Assembly: GCA_934646185.1 (NCBI GenBank)
Contig: CAKUEH010000005.1
Coordinates: 1-64,000, forward strand
DNA from: an uncultured Oscillospiraceae bacterium
GTDB taxonomy: Bacteria; Bacillota; Clostridia; Oscillospirales; Oscillospiraceae
Direction of reading: 5' to 3'
DNA length: 64,000 bases
Made by a program: the position numbers and the translations under genes. The notes under the pieces were generated by a model. It worked only from the letters and a program-made list of their open reading frames with translations. It was not told the DNA's origin and made no database searches. This document shows positions 57,635-64,000 of this stretch, piece after piece. How positions within the stretch are numbered: the first letter of the stretch is position 1; each line of letters opens with the position of its first letter.

Positions 57635-59157
57635 GAGTTGTCATTGCAGACGATGAGAAATTCGTGCTGGTCGTGCTGAAAAGCGCGCTGCGCGCCGTCC
57701 GCTTTCCCATCGAGATCGTGGGCGAGGCGCTGGACGGCGACGAGGCCTACCGGCTCTGCTGCGAGAAAAAGCCGGAGCTTTTGATCACGGATATCTGTAT
57801 GCCGCGCAAGGACGGACTGGATCTGCTTGCAAAGCTGCGCGAGACGCATCCGGAGCTGCCGGTGATCATCTACAGCGGCTTTGACAATTTTTCCTACGCG
57901 CAGAAGGCCATCCACTACGGCGTGGAGGAATATCTGCTCAAACCCATCGACGAGGAAAAGCTGGAGCGCGCGATCTCTGATGTGATGCAGCGGCGGCAGC
58001 TGCGTTCGCTGCGCGATAAGACGCAGAGCCGCAGCCGCATGCTTCGGCGCTGTCTGGAAAGCATTGCGCCGGGGGTGCGGCAGGATGCGCAACGCGCCGG
58101 AAGCGGCGGCGAGGACGAACGGCAGTTTTTATCCGGCGCAGCGGAGTGTACGCTGCTCATGCTGGCTGTCCCGGGCGAGCGGGAGATCTGCGAGACGCAG
58201 TGGCGCGCCCGGTTGACGGAAAACGCGCCGTACGCGCAGCAGCTGGACGCGGACGGACGGCTGACGATATTGGAGGAAAAAAGCGCCGCCGGCGCTGTCC
58301 GCCGCGCGGCGGACGAGATCTGGGGCGCGGGAGGATATCTTCTTTACGCGCAGGCGCTTTCGGCAAAGGCAGACGGCGCGCAGGGCATGCAGCGCCTGTG
58401 CCAGGCGCTCCGGCGCGCGGACGACGCGATCCAGAGCTACTTCTATGACGGCGCGCTCCGCGAGGGCGCGGTCTTTGACAACCGCCCGGAGCAAAAGGAG
58501 ACGGAGCAGTTTAACCGCGCCTGCGCCGAACGGATCACAACGGCGATCCTGCTCGGAAAGAAGGACTACCTGACCGCGCTCCTGCGCGACTATTGGCAGA
58601 ACCTTTTAAAAGCGTATCCGGAGGGGAACCCGCGCTGCCTCAAGCGCGCGGCGTGGGAGCAGATGAACCGTCAGATGGCGGCGCTGAAGCTGTCGTGGGA
58701 CGGCTGCCCGCAGGCGGCCGCGGCGCATGACGCGCTGACGCGCCTTCTGACGGCGGATCAGGTGCTGGAACAGCTGCTGCTGTGCGGCACGGGCATTTTG
58801 GAGCTGCAGAAGAAAAGCACGAGCGCAAGTCCCGAGGAAAATCTGCGCGAGGTGATCGACAAATATCTGCGTGAGCATTATCGCGAGGATATCTCGCTGG
58901 AGCAGCTGGCAGACTTCCTGCATTTTAACCCCAGCTATACGAGCGATCTGTTTAAGCGCATTTTCGGAAAGCCGTTTGTCTCGTATCTGACGTCCATGCG
59001 CGTGGAGACGGCAAAGGTGCTTCTGGAGCGCGGCAAGTTTAAAACGTACGAGATAGCCGAGCACGTGGGCTATCAGGACGAGAAGTATTTCTTCAAAACG
59101 TTCAAAAAGGTGACCGGCTTTACGCCGAAGGAGTACCGAAAGCGGCACCTGAAATAG
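57631..59157 (+). CDS. Response regulator with AraC output (YesN type)
   Basis: A 508-residue regulator: receiver domain 1-120 with acidic pocket Asp7/Asp8, phospho-acceptor Asp54 (LLITDICMP) and Lys in LLKPID near 106; a variable middle (about 140-390); and an AraC HTH pair at about 400-505 (ISLEQLADFLHFNPSYTSDLFKRI; AEHVGYQDEKYFFKTFKK). Partner of the preceding kinase, likely activator of the 48948 and 52345 transcripts, both with weak or activator-type promoters nearby. Confidence 0.93.
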   Translation: MRVVIADDEKFVLVVLKSALRAVRFPIEIVGEALDGDEAYRLCCEKKPELLITDICMPRKDGLDLLAKLRETHPELPVIIYSGFDNFSYAQKAIHYGVEEYLLKPIDEEKLERAISDVMQRRQLRSLRDKTQSRSRMLRRCLESIAPGVRQDAQRAGSGGEDERQFLSGAAECTLLMLAVPGEREICETQWRARLTENAPYAQQLDADGRLTILEEKSAAGAVRRAADEIWGAGGYLLYAQALSAKADGAQGMQRLCQALRRADDAIQSYFYDGALREGAVFDNRPEQKETEQFNRACAERITTAILLGKKDYLTALLRDYWQNLLKAYPEGNPRCLKRAAWEQMNRQMAALKLSWDGCPQAAAAHDALTRLLTADQVLEQLLLCGTGILELQKKSTSASPEENLREVIDKYLREHYREDISLEQLADFLHFNPSYTSDLFKRIFGKPFVSYLTSMRVETAKVLLERGKFKTYEIAEHVGYQDEKYFFKTFKKVTGFTPKEYRKRHLK

Positions 59158-59222
59158 AGAAAGCCATCCGGGCCGCCTGGGGGCAAGGAACCGGCGGCGG
59201 GATCAGAAGGAGACGAACACAG

Positions 59223-59942
59223 ATGAACATTCTGAAAAAGATCCGGGCCAAGCAGGCAGATCTCTTCGCGCCGCCGGTCACCATCGCGTTTCTTGGCGAC
59301 AGTGTGACGCAGGGGTGCTTTGAGGTGTATCTGACGAGCGAGGGCGTGGTGCAGACGGTGTTCGAGCCGGAAAGCGGCTACGCCGCCGATGTGCGGAAGC
59401 TGTTTGCGCTGCTGTATCCGGGCGCGCCGGTCCAGTTTATCAACGCCGGCATCAGCGGCGACAACGCGCCGTCGGGACTGAAGCGGCTGGAAAGCAATGT
59501 GCTGGCGTACCATCCCGATCTGACGGTGGTGTGCTTTGGGCTGAATGACGCGTGCCGCGGCGATGAGACGCAGGAGGAATACGCGGCGGCGCTGGACGGG
59601 ATTTTCACAAAGCTGAAGGAGGCGGGCTCGGAGATCATTTTCATGACGCCGAACATGATGAACACGCGCCTGAGTGAAAAGCTGACGGTACCGGAGATCC
59701 GCGCCGTGGCGGAGGATACGCTGAAGATCCAGCTGGACGGCAGACTCGAACGCTATCTGGACGCGGCCAGGGAGGTCTGCGCGCGGCAGGGCGTCGCGGT
59801 GTGCGACTGCTATGCCAAATGGAAGCTGCTCAGCCAAAACGGCGTGGACACCACGGCACTGCTCGCCAACGGCATCAATCATCCCAGCCGGGAGATGGCG
59901 TGGATGTTTGCCTATTCGCTGCTGGAGACGATGATGCGCTGA
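59223..59942 (+). CDS. SGNH/GDSL hydrolase
   Basis: A 239-residue cytoplasmic hydrolase: Ser27 in FLGDSVTQG, block II Gly in NAGISGDNAPSGL, block III Asn in CFGLNDACRGDE, and block V His in NGINHPS. The usual Asp three residues before the His is not present (Gly), and an Asn stands one further upstream, so the triad is atypical or completed elsewhere. Likely an acetyl/acyl sugar esterase serving the rhamnoside pathway. 65 bases after the response regulator, GAAGGAGA before ATG. Confidence 0.82.
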   Translation: MNILKKIRAKQADLFAPPVTIAFLGDSVTQGCFEVYLTSEGVVQTVFEPESGYAADVRKLFALLYPGAPVQFINAGISGDNAPSGLKRLESNVLAYHPDLTVVCFGLNDACRGDETQEEYAAALDGIFTKLKEAGSEIIFMTPNMMNTRLSEKLTVPEIRAVAEDTLKIQLDGRLERYLDAAREVCARQGVAVCDCYAKWKLLSQNGVDTTALLANGINHPSREMAWMFAYSLLETMMR

Positions 59943-59966
59943 AAAACGGAAAACCAGTCTATCGGG

Positions 59967-59993
59967 AAACCGCCGGCTCCGCCGGCGGTTTTG
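59967..59993 (+). terminator. Terminator of the GH78 operon
   Basis: AAACCGCCGGC (59967-59977) and GCCGGCGGTTT (59981-59991) with a TCC loop, followed by TT. The stretch 59994-60207 that follows is AT-rich and holds no gene. Confidence 0.8.
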
Positions 59994-60207
59994 ACGTTAT
60001 AAAGCGCCGGCGGAACCTGCGGGCGATGCCGCGTGAGGGAAACCCGGCAAACAGCACTTTCTGAAACAGGATATTTTTATCTTCTTATAGGACTAAAAAT
60101 TAAGCGGTGTAGAGAAAACAATAAAAATTACGCCTAGAACGAATAGAAATAAATAAAACGATATATCCGCAGAATTATTTTGTGCTAAAATATACGAAAG
60201 AATCCTA

Positions 60208-60237
60208 TTGAAAAGCAATAGCATATTCTAATATGAT
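60208..60237 (+). promoter_or_regulatory. Promoter of the last transporter operon
   Basis: TTGAAA (60208-60213), 18-base spacer, TATGAT (60232-60237). A second candidate, TAAAAT at 60186-60191 with an extended TGC, lacks a good -35. Confidence 0.6.
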
Positions 60238-60243
60238 AACAAT

Positions 60244-60298
60244 GAAAATGCTCAACGACACGCGGATTTCCCAAGAGCGGGTTGTGCATTTTCACAAC
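60244..60298 (+). other. Leader with two mutually exclusive hairpins
   Basis: GAAAATGCTCAAC (60244-60256) can pair with GTTGTGCATTTTC (60281-60293), 12 of 13 positions. The right arm can instead fold on itself: GTTGTG (60281-60286) with CACAAC (60293-60298). Both cannot form at once. This lies between promoter and start codon of the binding-protein gene. Confidence 0.5.
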
Positions 60299-60330
60299 TG
60301 CCTATGCAAAAATGAATGGAGGAAACACAA

Positions 60331-61992
60331 ATGAAAAAACTCGTATGCCTGCTGCTCGCTGTGATGCTTGTGCTGGGTGTATGCGCCTGCGCAGCCAAGG
60401 ATCAGACGCCCGCGTCTGACACGACCGATCAGACTGCCGTGCAGGAACCGGCTGACGCTGCCGGCGATGCAGACGAAGCTGCTCCTACCGATGCTGACCC
60501 GCTCGGCAAGTTTGAACCGGCTATCGAGATTACCAGCATGATGCTGGAGGACAACATCCGCAACGTGCCGGAAAACATGACAATGCAGAGCAATCCGTGG
60601 ATCGATTTGTTTAAAGAATACGGTATGAACGTGACGTATAAAATTTCGGGTTCTGCCGCTGATTTGGATACAAAGCTCAACATGGCGATTGCAACAGACG
60701 ATCTGCCGGATATCATGCAGGTTAGCGCAACGCAGTTCCAAGAGCTGAGCGAGGCGGGCTATCTTGCAGATCTGACCGAGGTTTACGAGGCCTATGCGAC
60801 GCCGGAGACAAAGGCGATGTTTACGCAGGATGGCGGCATTATGATGCGCAACGGATATGTCGACGGCAAGCTTGTCGGTCTGGTCATGCCGCAGGGCTAT
60901 CAGGACTTTATCCCCATTGTGTCGATCCGCAGTGACTGGCTGGAAGAATGCGGACTGGACGCGCCGCAGACAATGGACGAGCTCTGGGAGATCGCAAAGA
61001 CGTTCCAGGAGAAGAAGATGGGCGGAACCTGCACGATCGGCATCGGCCTGACGAAGAATGTAACGGATCTGCTTACGCCGACGATCGGCCTGCTCAATGG
61101 ATATCATGCCTATTATAACGTCTGGATGGAAAAGGACGGAGCGCTTGTAAATTCAACGGTGCAGCCTGAGATGAAGAATGCACTGGCTGCTCTGGCGGAA
61201 AAGTATGCGCAGGGTCTGATCGACCCGGAATTCGGCACAAAAGACAATTCGCAACTGATGGAAGACGTGATGGCAGGCAGATGCGGCATTGTGGTTTCGC
61301 ATTACTGTGCGCCGTTTGACCTGCTGAACGCCGTAACGGATGGTCAGCAGTGGGCATATTATTCTGTCCCGTCCGTGGATTCCGAGCCGGTCAAGGCGCA
61401 GTTCAACCTTGCGTTCAACGGTGCGCTGTGCGTTTCTGCAAAGTGTGAGCATCCGGAAGCGATGATCGAGATGCTGAACCTTTTCACAAAGTATGTTGCA
61501 GAGAATCCGGAAACCTATAACGATAATGCCGTCCGTAATTTTGCGTATCCGACGATTACCGCAGCGATCAGCGGCAATAACGATATTCACAAAGAGTATC
61601 TGGAATTCCTTGAAACCGGAAAAACGCCTGCCACAACAACACAGGGCTATGAGAGCACGGTAGAGGCTGCGGAAAAGTACCGGCTGAATCAGGATATGGA
61701 CGGTTATACCATGTGGGGCGTTTTCGGTCCGGAAGGAACGGAGGTTCAGGTTTCAAAGGCGATCGAAGCCAACGCCTACATGATCGATGTATATACCGGC
61801 GCACCGACGGAGGCGATGACGCAGTATAACGCAACGCTGAAGACGATGACAGAGCAGATCATCACAGATATCATCCGAGGTGTCAAGCCAATCGACGCAT
61901 TCGACGCATTTGTTGAGGATTGGAATGCAAATGGCGGCGATCAGATTGCGGCCGAAGTAAACGAATGGTATCGGAACCAGAGCGTCAACTGA
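60331..61992 (+). CDS. Large extracellular sugar-binding lipoprotein (LipO/YtcQ-like)
   Basis: A 553-residue lipoprotein with Cys20 (LGVCAC), acidic linker (21-60) and the large-type binding fold: LDTKLNMAIATDDLPDIM, YLADLTEVYEAYATPETKAMF, VSIRSDWLEECGLDAPQTMDELWEIAKTF. Length and motifs place it with the LplA/LipO group, which works with LplB/YtcP-type permeases, as here. The ATG at 60331 follows GGAGG; an in-frame ATG five codons earlier overlaps that site. Base composition is richer in AT than the operons to the left. Confidence 0.9.
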   Translation: MKKLVCLLLAVMLVLGVCACAAKDQTPASDTTDQTAVQEPADAAGDADEAAPTDADPLGKFEPAIEITSMMLEDNIRNVPENMTMQSNPWIDLFKEYGMNVTYKISGSAADLDTKLNMAIATDDLPDIMQVSATQFQELSEAGYLADLTEVYEAYATPETKAMFTQDGGIMMRNGYVDGKLVGLVMPQGYQDFIPIVSIRSDWLEECGLDAPQTMDELWEIAKTFQEKKMGGTCTIGIGLTKNVTDLLTPTIGLLNGYHAYYNVWMEKDGALVNSTVQPEMKNALAALAEKYAQGLIDPEFGTKDNSQLMEDVMAGRCGIVVSHYCAPFDLLNAVTDGQQWAYYSVPSVDSEPVKAQFNLAFNGALCVSAKCEHPEAMIEMLNLFTKYVAENPETYNDNAVRNFAYPTITAAISGNNDIHKEYLEFLETGKTPATTTQGYESTVEAAEKYRLNQDMDGYTMWGVFGPEGTEVQVSKAIEANAYMIDVYTGAPTEAMTQYNATLKTMTEQIITDIIRGVKPIDAFDAFVEDWNANGGDQIAAEVNEWYRNQSVN

Positions 61993-62015
61993 GCTTTAAA
62001 GTCAGTGGATATCAG

Positions 62016-62044
62016 GATAGGGTGCTGCACAGCAGCACCCTATC
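62016..62044 (+). other. Intercistronic hairpin between binding protein and permeases
   Basis: GATAGGGTGCTGC (62016-62028) and GCAGCACCCTATC (62032-62044) form a perfect 13-bp stem with an ACA loop; no T tract. Confidence 0.75.
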
Positions 62045-62076
62045 GCGTATGCAAAGAACAGAAGGGAGATCCAGCT

Positions 62077-63012
62077 ATGAATAAACCTCGAGAACAGAGA
62101 AAAACAGGAAGCAGGAAACGATTACAGCGAAAGCAGGAACTCCCACTGCATATGATGCTGCTGCCCGGACTGCTGATTGTGCTGGTCTACAACTATGGCC
62201 CCATGTTTGGCCTGCTCATGGCCTTTGAAAACTATAAGCCGACAAGGGGCATTTTCGGTTCAGTGTGGGTAGGGCTGGAGAATTTCAGACGGCTGTTCGC
62301 ATATCCGGATATTGAAAACGTCTTTTATAATACCATTTATATTTCTGTATTCAAACTGATTCTTGGTATTCTTGTTCCGGTTCTGTTTGCACTGCTATTG
62401 AATGAGATCAAAAATCAGATTTTCTCCGGCTATGTGCAGACAGTTACCTGTTTGCCGTATTTCCTGTCATGGGTAATTCTTGGCGGCGTGCTTACTAATA
62501 TCCTGTCTCCGTCAAACGGTATGGTTAATGCAGTCATAACGTTTTTTGGCGGAGAACCGTTGTATTTTCTGGGTGACAACAAGCTCTTCCCATGGACGCT
62601 GATTTTGACTGATACATGGAAGAATTTTGGATATAGTTCGATTATCTATCTGGCAGCGATGAGCAGCATCGATCCTGCACTGTATGAGGCTGCTGAGATG
62701 GACGGCGCTGGGAAGCTGAAACAGATTCTACATATAACCCTGCCAGGAATTCTGCCGATGGTTTTTGTAATGGCTGTGTTATCGTTGGGCAACGTTTTAA
62801 ATGCAGGCTTCGATCAGGTTTTCAATCTCTACAGCCCGCAGGTCTATGCGTCCGGCGATATTCTGGACACCTTCATTTACCGGTTGGGTATTGAAGATGC
62901 GCAATACAGCATGTCCACAGCCGTCGGCCTTTTAAAGTCTGTGATTTCTTTGATTCTCATTTCCCTAGGTTACAAAATGGCAGAGAAATATGGCGATTAC
63001 AAAGTTTTTTAA
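62077..63012 (+). CDS. ABC transporter permease (LplB/YteP type)
   Basis: A 311-residue permease: basic N-terminus, LHMMLLPGLLIVLVYNYGPMFGL motif typical of LplB, EAA loop EAAEMDGAGKLKQIL at about 208, GFDQVFNLYSP and a C-terminal EKYGDYKVF. These are group-defining patterns of the LplB/YteP permeases for rhamnogalacturonan-like or glucuronide oligosaccharides. AAGGGAGA upstream of ATG 62077. Confidence 0.92.
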   Translation: MNKPREQRKTGSRKRLQRKQELPLHMMLLPGLLIVLVYNYGPMFGLLMAFENYKPTRGIFGSVWVGLENFRRLFAYPDIENVFYNTIYISVFKLILGILVPVLFALLLNEIKNQIFSGYVQTVTCLPYFLSWVILGGVLTNILSPSNGMVNAVITFFGGEPLYFLGDNKLFPWTLILTDTWKNFGYSSIIYLAAMSSIDPALYEAAEMDGAGKLKQILHITLPGILPMVFVMAVLSLGNVLNAGFDQVFNLYSPQVYASGDILDTFIYRLGIEDAQYSMSTAVGLLKSVISLILISLGYKMAEKYGDYKVF

Positions 63013-63022
63013 GGAGGCACAC

Positions 63023-63919
63023 ATGAAACAAAAAAAGGCGATGCGCGTGGATGCCTTCACATGGATCAATGTTTTTATTCTAACGACTTTGTCCCTGCTG
63101 TGTCTGTTGCCGATTATCAACGTGCTTGCAATCTCTTTTTCTGCACGCGGCCCCGTAGAAGCCGGACGCGTCGCGTTTTGGCCTGTGGATTTTACAACGG
63201 CGGCTTACGAGTATGTCCTGAAGGACAGCGGGTTTTTGAATGCGCTGCTGGTCAGTATGTTGCGGGTGCTTGTAGGCCCGGCTCTGAATTTGCTCCTGTG
63301 CATTCTCTGTGCCTATCCCCTGTCAAAGTCGGAAACGCATTTTCGGGCGAGGAAGCTGTATGTATGGATATTTCTCTTCGCCACGCTGTTTAACGGCGGC
63401 CTGATCCCAACGTATATGGTGGTCAAACAGACGAAGCTGATCAATTCTTTCTGGTCGCTGATTATTCCGGGGGCAGTGCCGGTTACGTATGTGATTATGA
63501 TGATGAATTTCTTTCGGAGTCTTCCGAAGGAGCTCGAGGAGGCAGCACTGATCGATGGAGCAAATCAGTGGCAGATCTGCTGGAAGGTGATCGTCCCGCT
63601 GTCGAAAGCCTCTATTGCAACGATCACGCTGTTCTGCATCGTCGGACACTGGAACGCATGGTTTGACGGCATGCTGTACTTTAACACCAGTGTGGGACAG
63701 CCGCTTGGAACGTTCCTGCACAATATGGTCGTAAATTCGGGCCTTGACGTCATGAAAAGCACCTCAGATGTTGAAACACTTGCGCAGCTGATGAAAATAT
63801 CCACCCAGACGACAAAAGCGGCGCAGATCTTCCTTGCCATGCTGCCGATCCTGATCGTGTATCCCTATATGCGGCGGTATTTTTCCAAGGGCATCGTGAT
63901 GGGGAGCGTAAAGGGCTGA
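63023..63919 (+). CDS. ABC transporter permease (LplC/YtcP type)
   Basis: A 298-residue permease starting at ATG 63023 with AAGGAGG upstream; earlier in-frame codons overlap the previous gene. First helix at about 14-36 (ILTTLSLLCLLPIINVLAIS), YTKPLSKS-like AYPLSKSETHF, FNGGLIPTYMV, EAA loop EAALIDGANQWQICW at about 182, C-terminal KGIVMGSVKG: all hallmarks of YtcP. Works with the LplB-type partner and the large binding protein. Confidence 0.93.
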   Translation: MKQKKAMRVDAFTWINVFILTTLSLLCLLPIINVLAISFSARGPVEAGRVAFWPVDFTTAAYEYVLKDSGFLNALLVSMLRVLVGPALNLLLCILCAYPLSKSETHFRARKLYVWIFLFATLFNGGLIPTYMVVKQTKLINSFWSLIIPGAVPVTYVIMMMNFFRSLPKELEEAALIDGANQWQICWKVIVPLSKASIATITLFCIVGHWNAWFDGMLYFNTSVGQPLGTFLHNMVVNSGLDVMKSTSDVETLAQLMKISTQTTKAAQIFLAMLPILIVYPYMRRYFSKGIVMGSVKG

Positions 63920-63950
63920 AGACCGGAGCAGCTGTTTGGAGGAGAATTTT

Positions 63951-64000
63951 ATGGATGCGCCGCAGTACAAATCAATCGAGTATCAGTTCCGCGACCAGCG
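63951..64000 (+). CDS. Start of an unidentified gene, cut by the window edge
   Basis: ATG at 63951 after TTGGAGGAG, 31 bases behind the YtcP-type permease. Only 16 complete codons are visible (MDAPQYKSIEYQFRDQ), too few to name it. By position it is probably an enzyme for the transported glycan. Confidence 0.5.
   Translation, partial: MDAPQYKSIEYQFRDQ

Overview
The window looks like a chromosomal piece of a GC-rich Gram-positive anaerobe of the Clostridia, most likely a gut Oscillospirales/Oscillospiraceae-type bacterium. The evidence is indirect: S-layer-homology (SLH) and lipoprotein signal sequences, Shine-Dalgarno sites of the GGAGG type, sigma-A promoters, small Firmicutes families (YlmH, DUF896), YesM/YesN-type two-component proteins, and several carbohydrate ABC transporters of the CUT1 type without their own ATPase. 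No species call is possible from sequence reading alone.

Layout. 1-3.4 kb: end of a LivF-type ATPase, an SLH surface protein, YlmH, a DUF896 protein, a DUF1294 membrane protein and a small lipoprotein. 3.5-4.2 kb: five tRNA genes (Val, Asp, Phe, Gly, Cys) behind a perfect consensus promoter. 4.2-22.4 kb: two related minus-strand glycan modules. Each has a solute-binding lipoprotein, two permeases, degradative enzymes (GH2 glycosidase; uncharacterised TIM-barrel protein; GDSL esterases) and a membrane-anchored AraC regulator. 22.5-25.6 kb: zinc/cadmium-type metal efflux, with a P1B-2 ATPase lacking its HMA domain, a separate 72-residue HMA protein, and a divergent regulator that fuses an ArsR-type to an AraC-type DNA-binding domain. 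25.6-31.1 kb: malic enzyme and a four-gene minus-strand hydroxy/keto-acid cluster with an IclR regulator facing it and an IclR-like operator. 31.2-47.5 kb: AraC regulator, ABC transporter and an 11-gene plus-strand sugar/sugar-acid catabolic operon. 47.5-48.7 kb: DUF368 (polyprenyl-phosphate transporter family) translationally coupled to a truncated flippase fragment. 48.9-59.9 kb: transporter, second binding protein, GH78-like rhamnosidase, sensor kinase, AraC-type response regulator and GDSL esterase. 60-64 kb: an AT-richer transporter of the LplB/YtcP type with a structured leader, running off the window.

How the genes work together. Polysaccharide fragments would be imported by five binding-protein/permease systems (six binding proteins), energised by an ATPase encoded elsewhere. 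Intracellular glycosidases and esterases trim them. The 35.5-47.5 kb operon then combines two logical routes: isomerase, PfkB kinase and class II aldolase for a sugar; dehydrogenases, KDPG-type aldolase and glycerate kinase for acids and three-carbon fragments. The most unusual member is an enolase homologue next to glycerate 2-kinase that has kept the metal ligands but lost several catalytic residues. In every transporter cluster a strong hairpin separates the binding-protein gene from its permeases, a repeated arrangement that probably sets expression ratios.

The best candidates for undescribed biology are the ArsR-AraC fusion regulator, the catabolic operon with the enolase-like protein, the DDDFR-type TIM-barrel protein at 14-16 kb, and the flippase-fragment/DUF368 pair behind a misplaced terminator.
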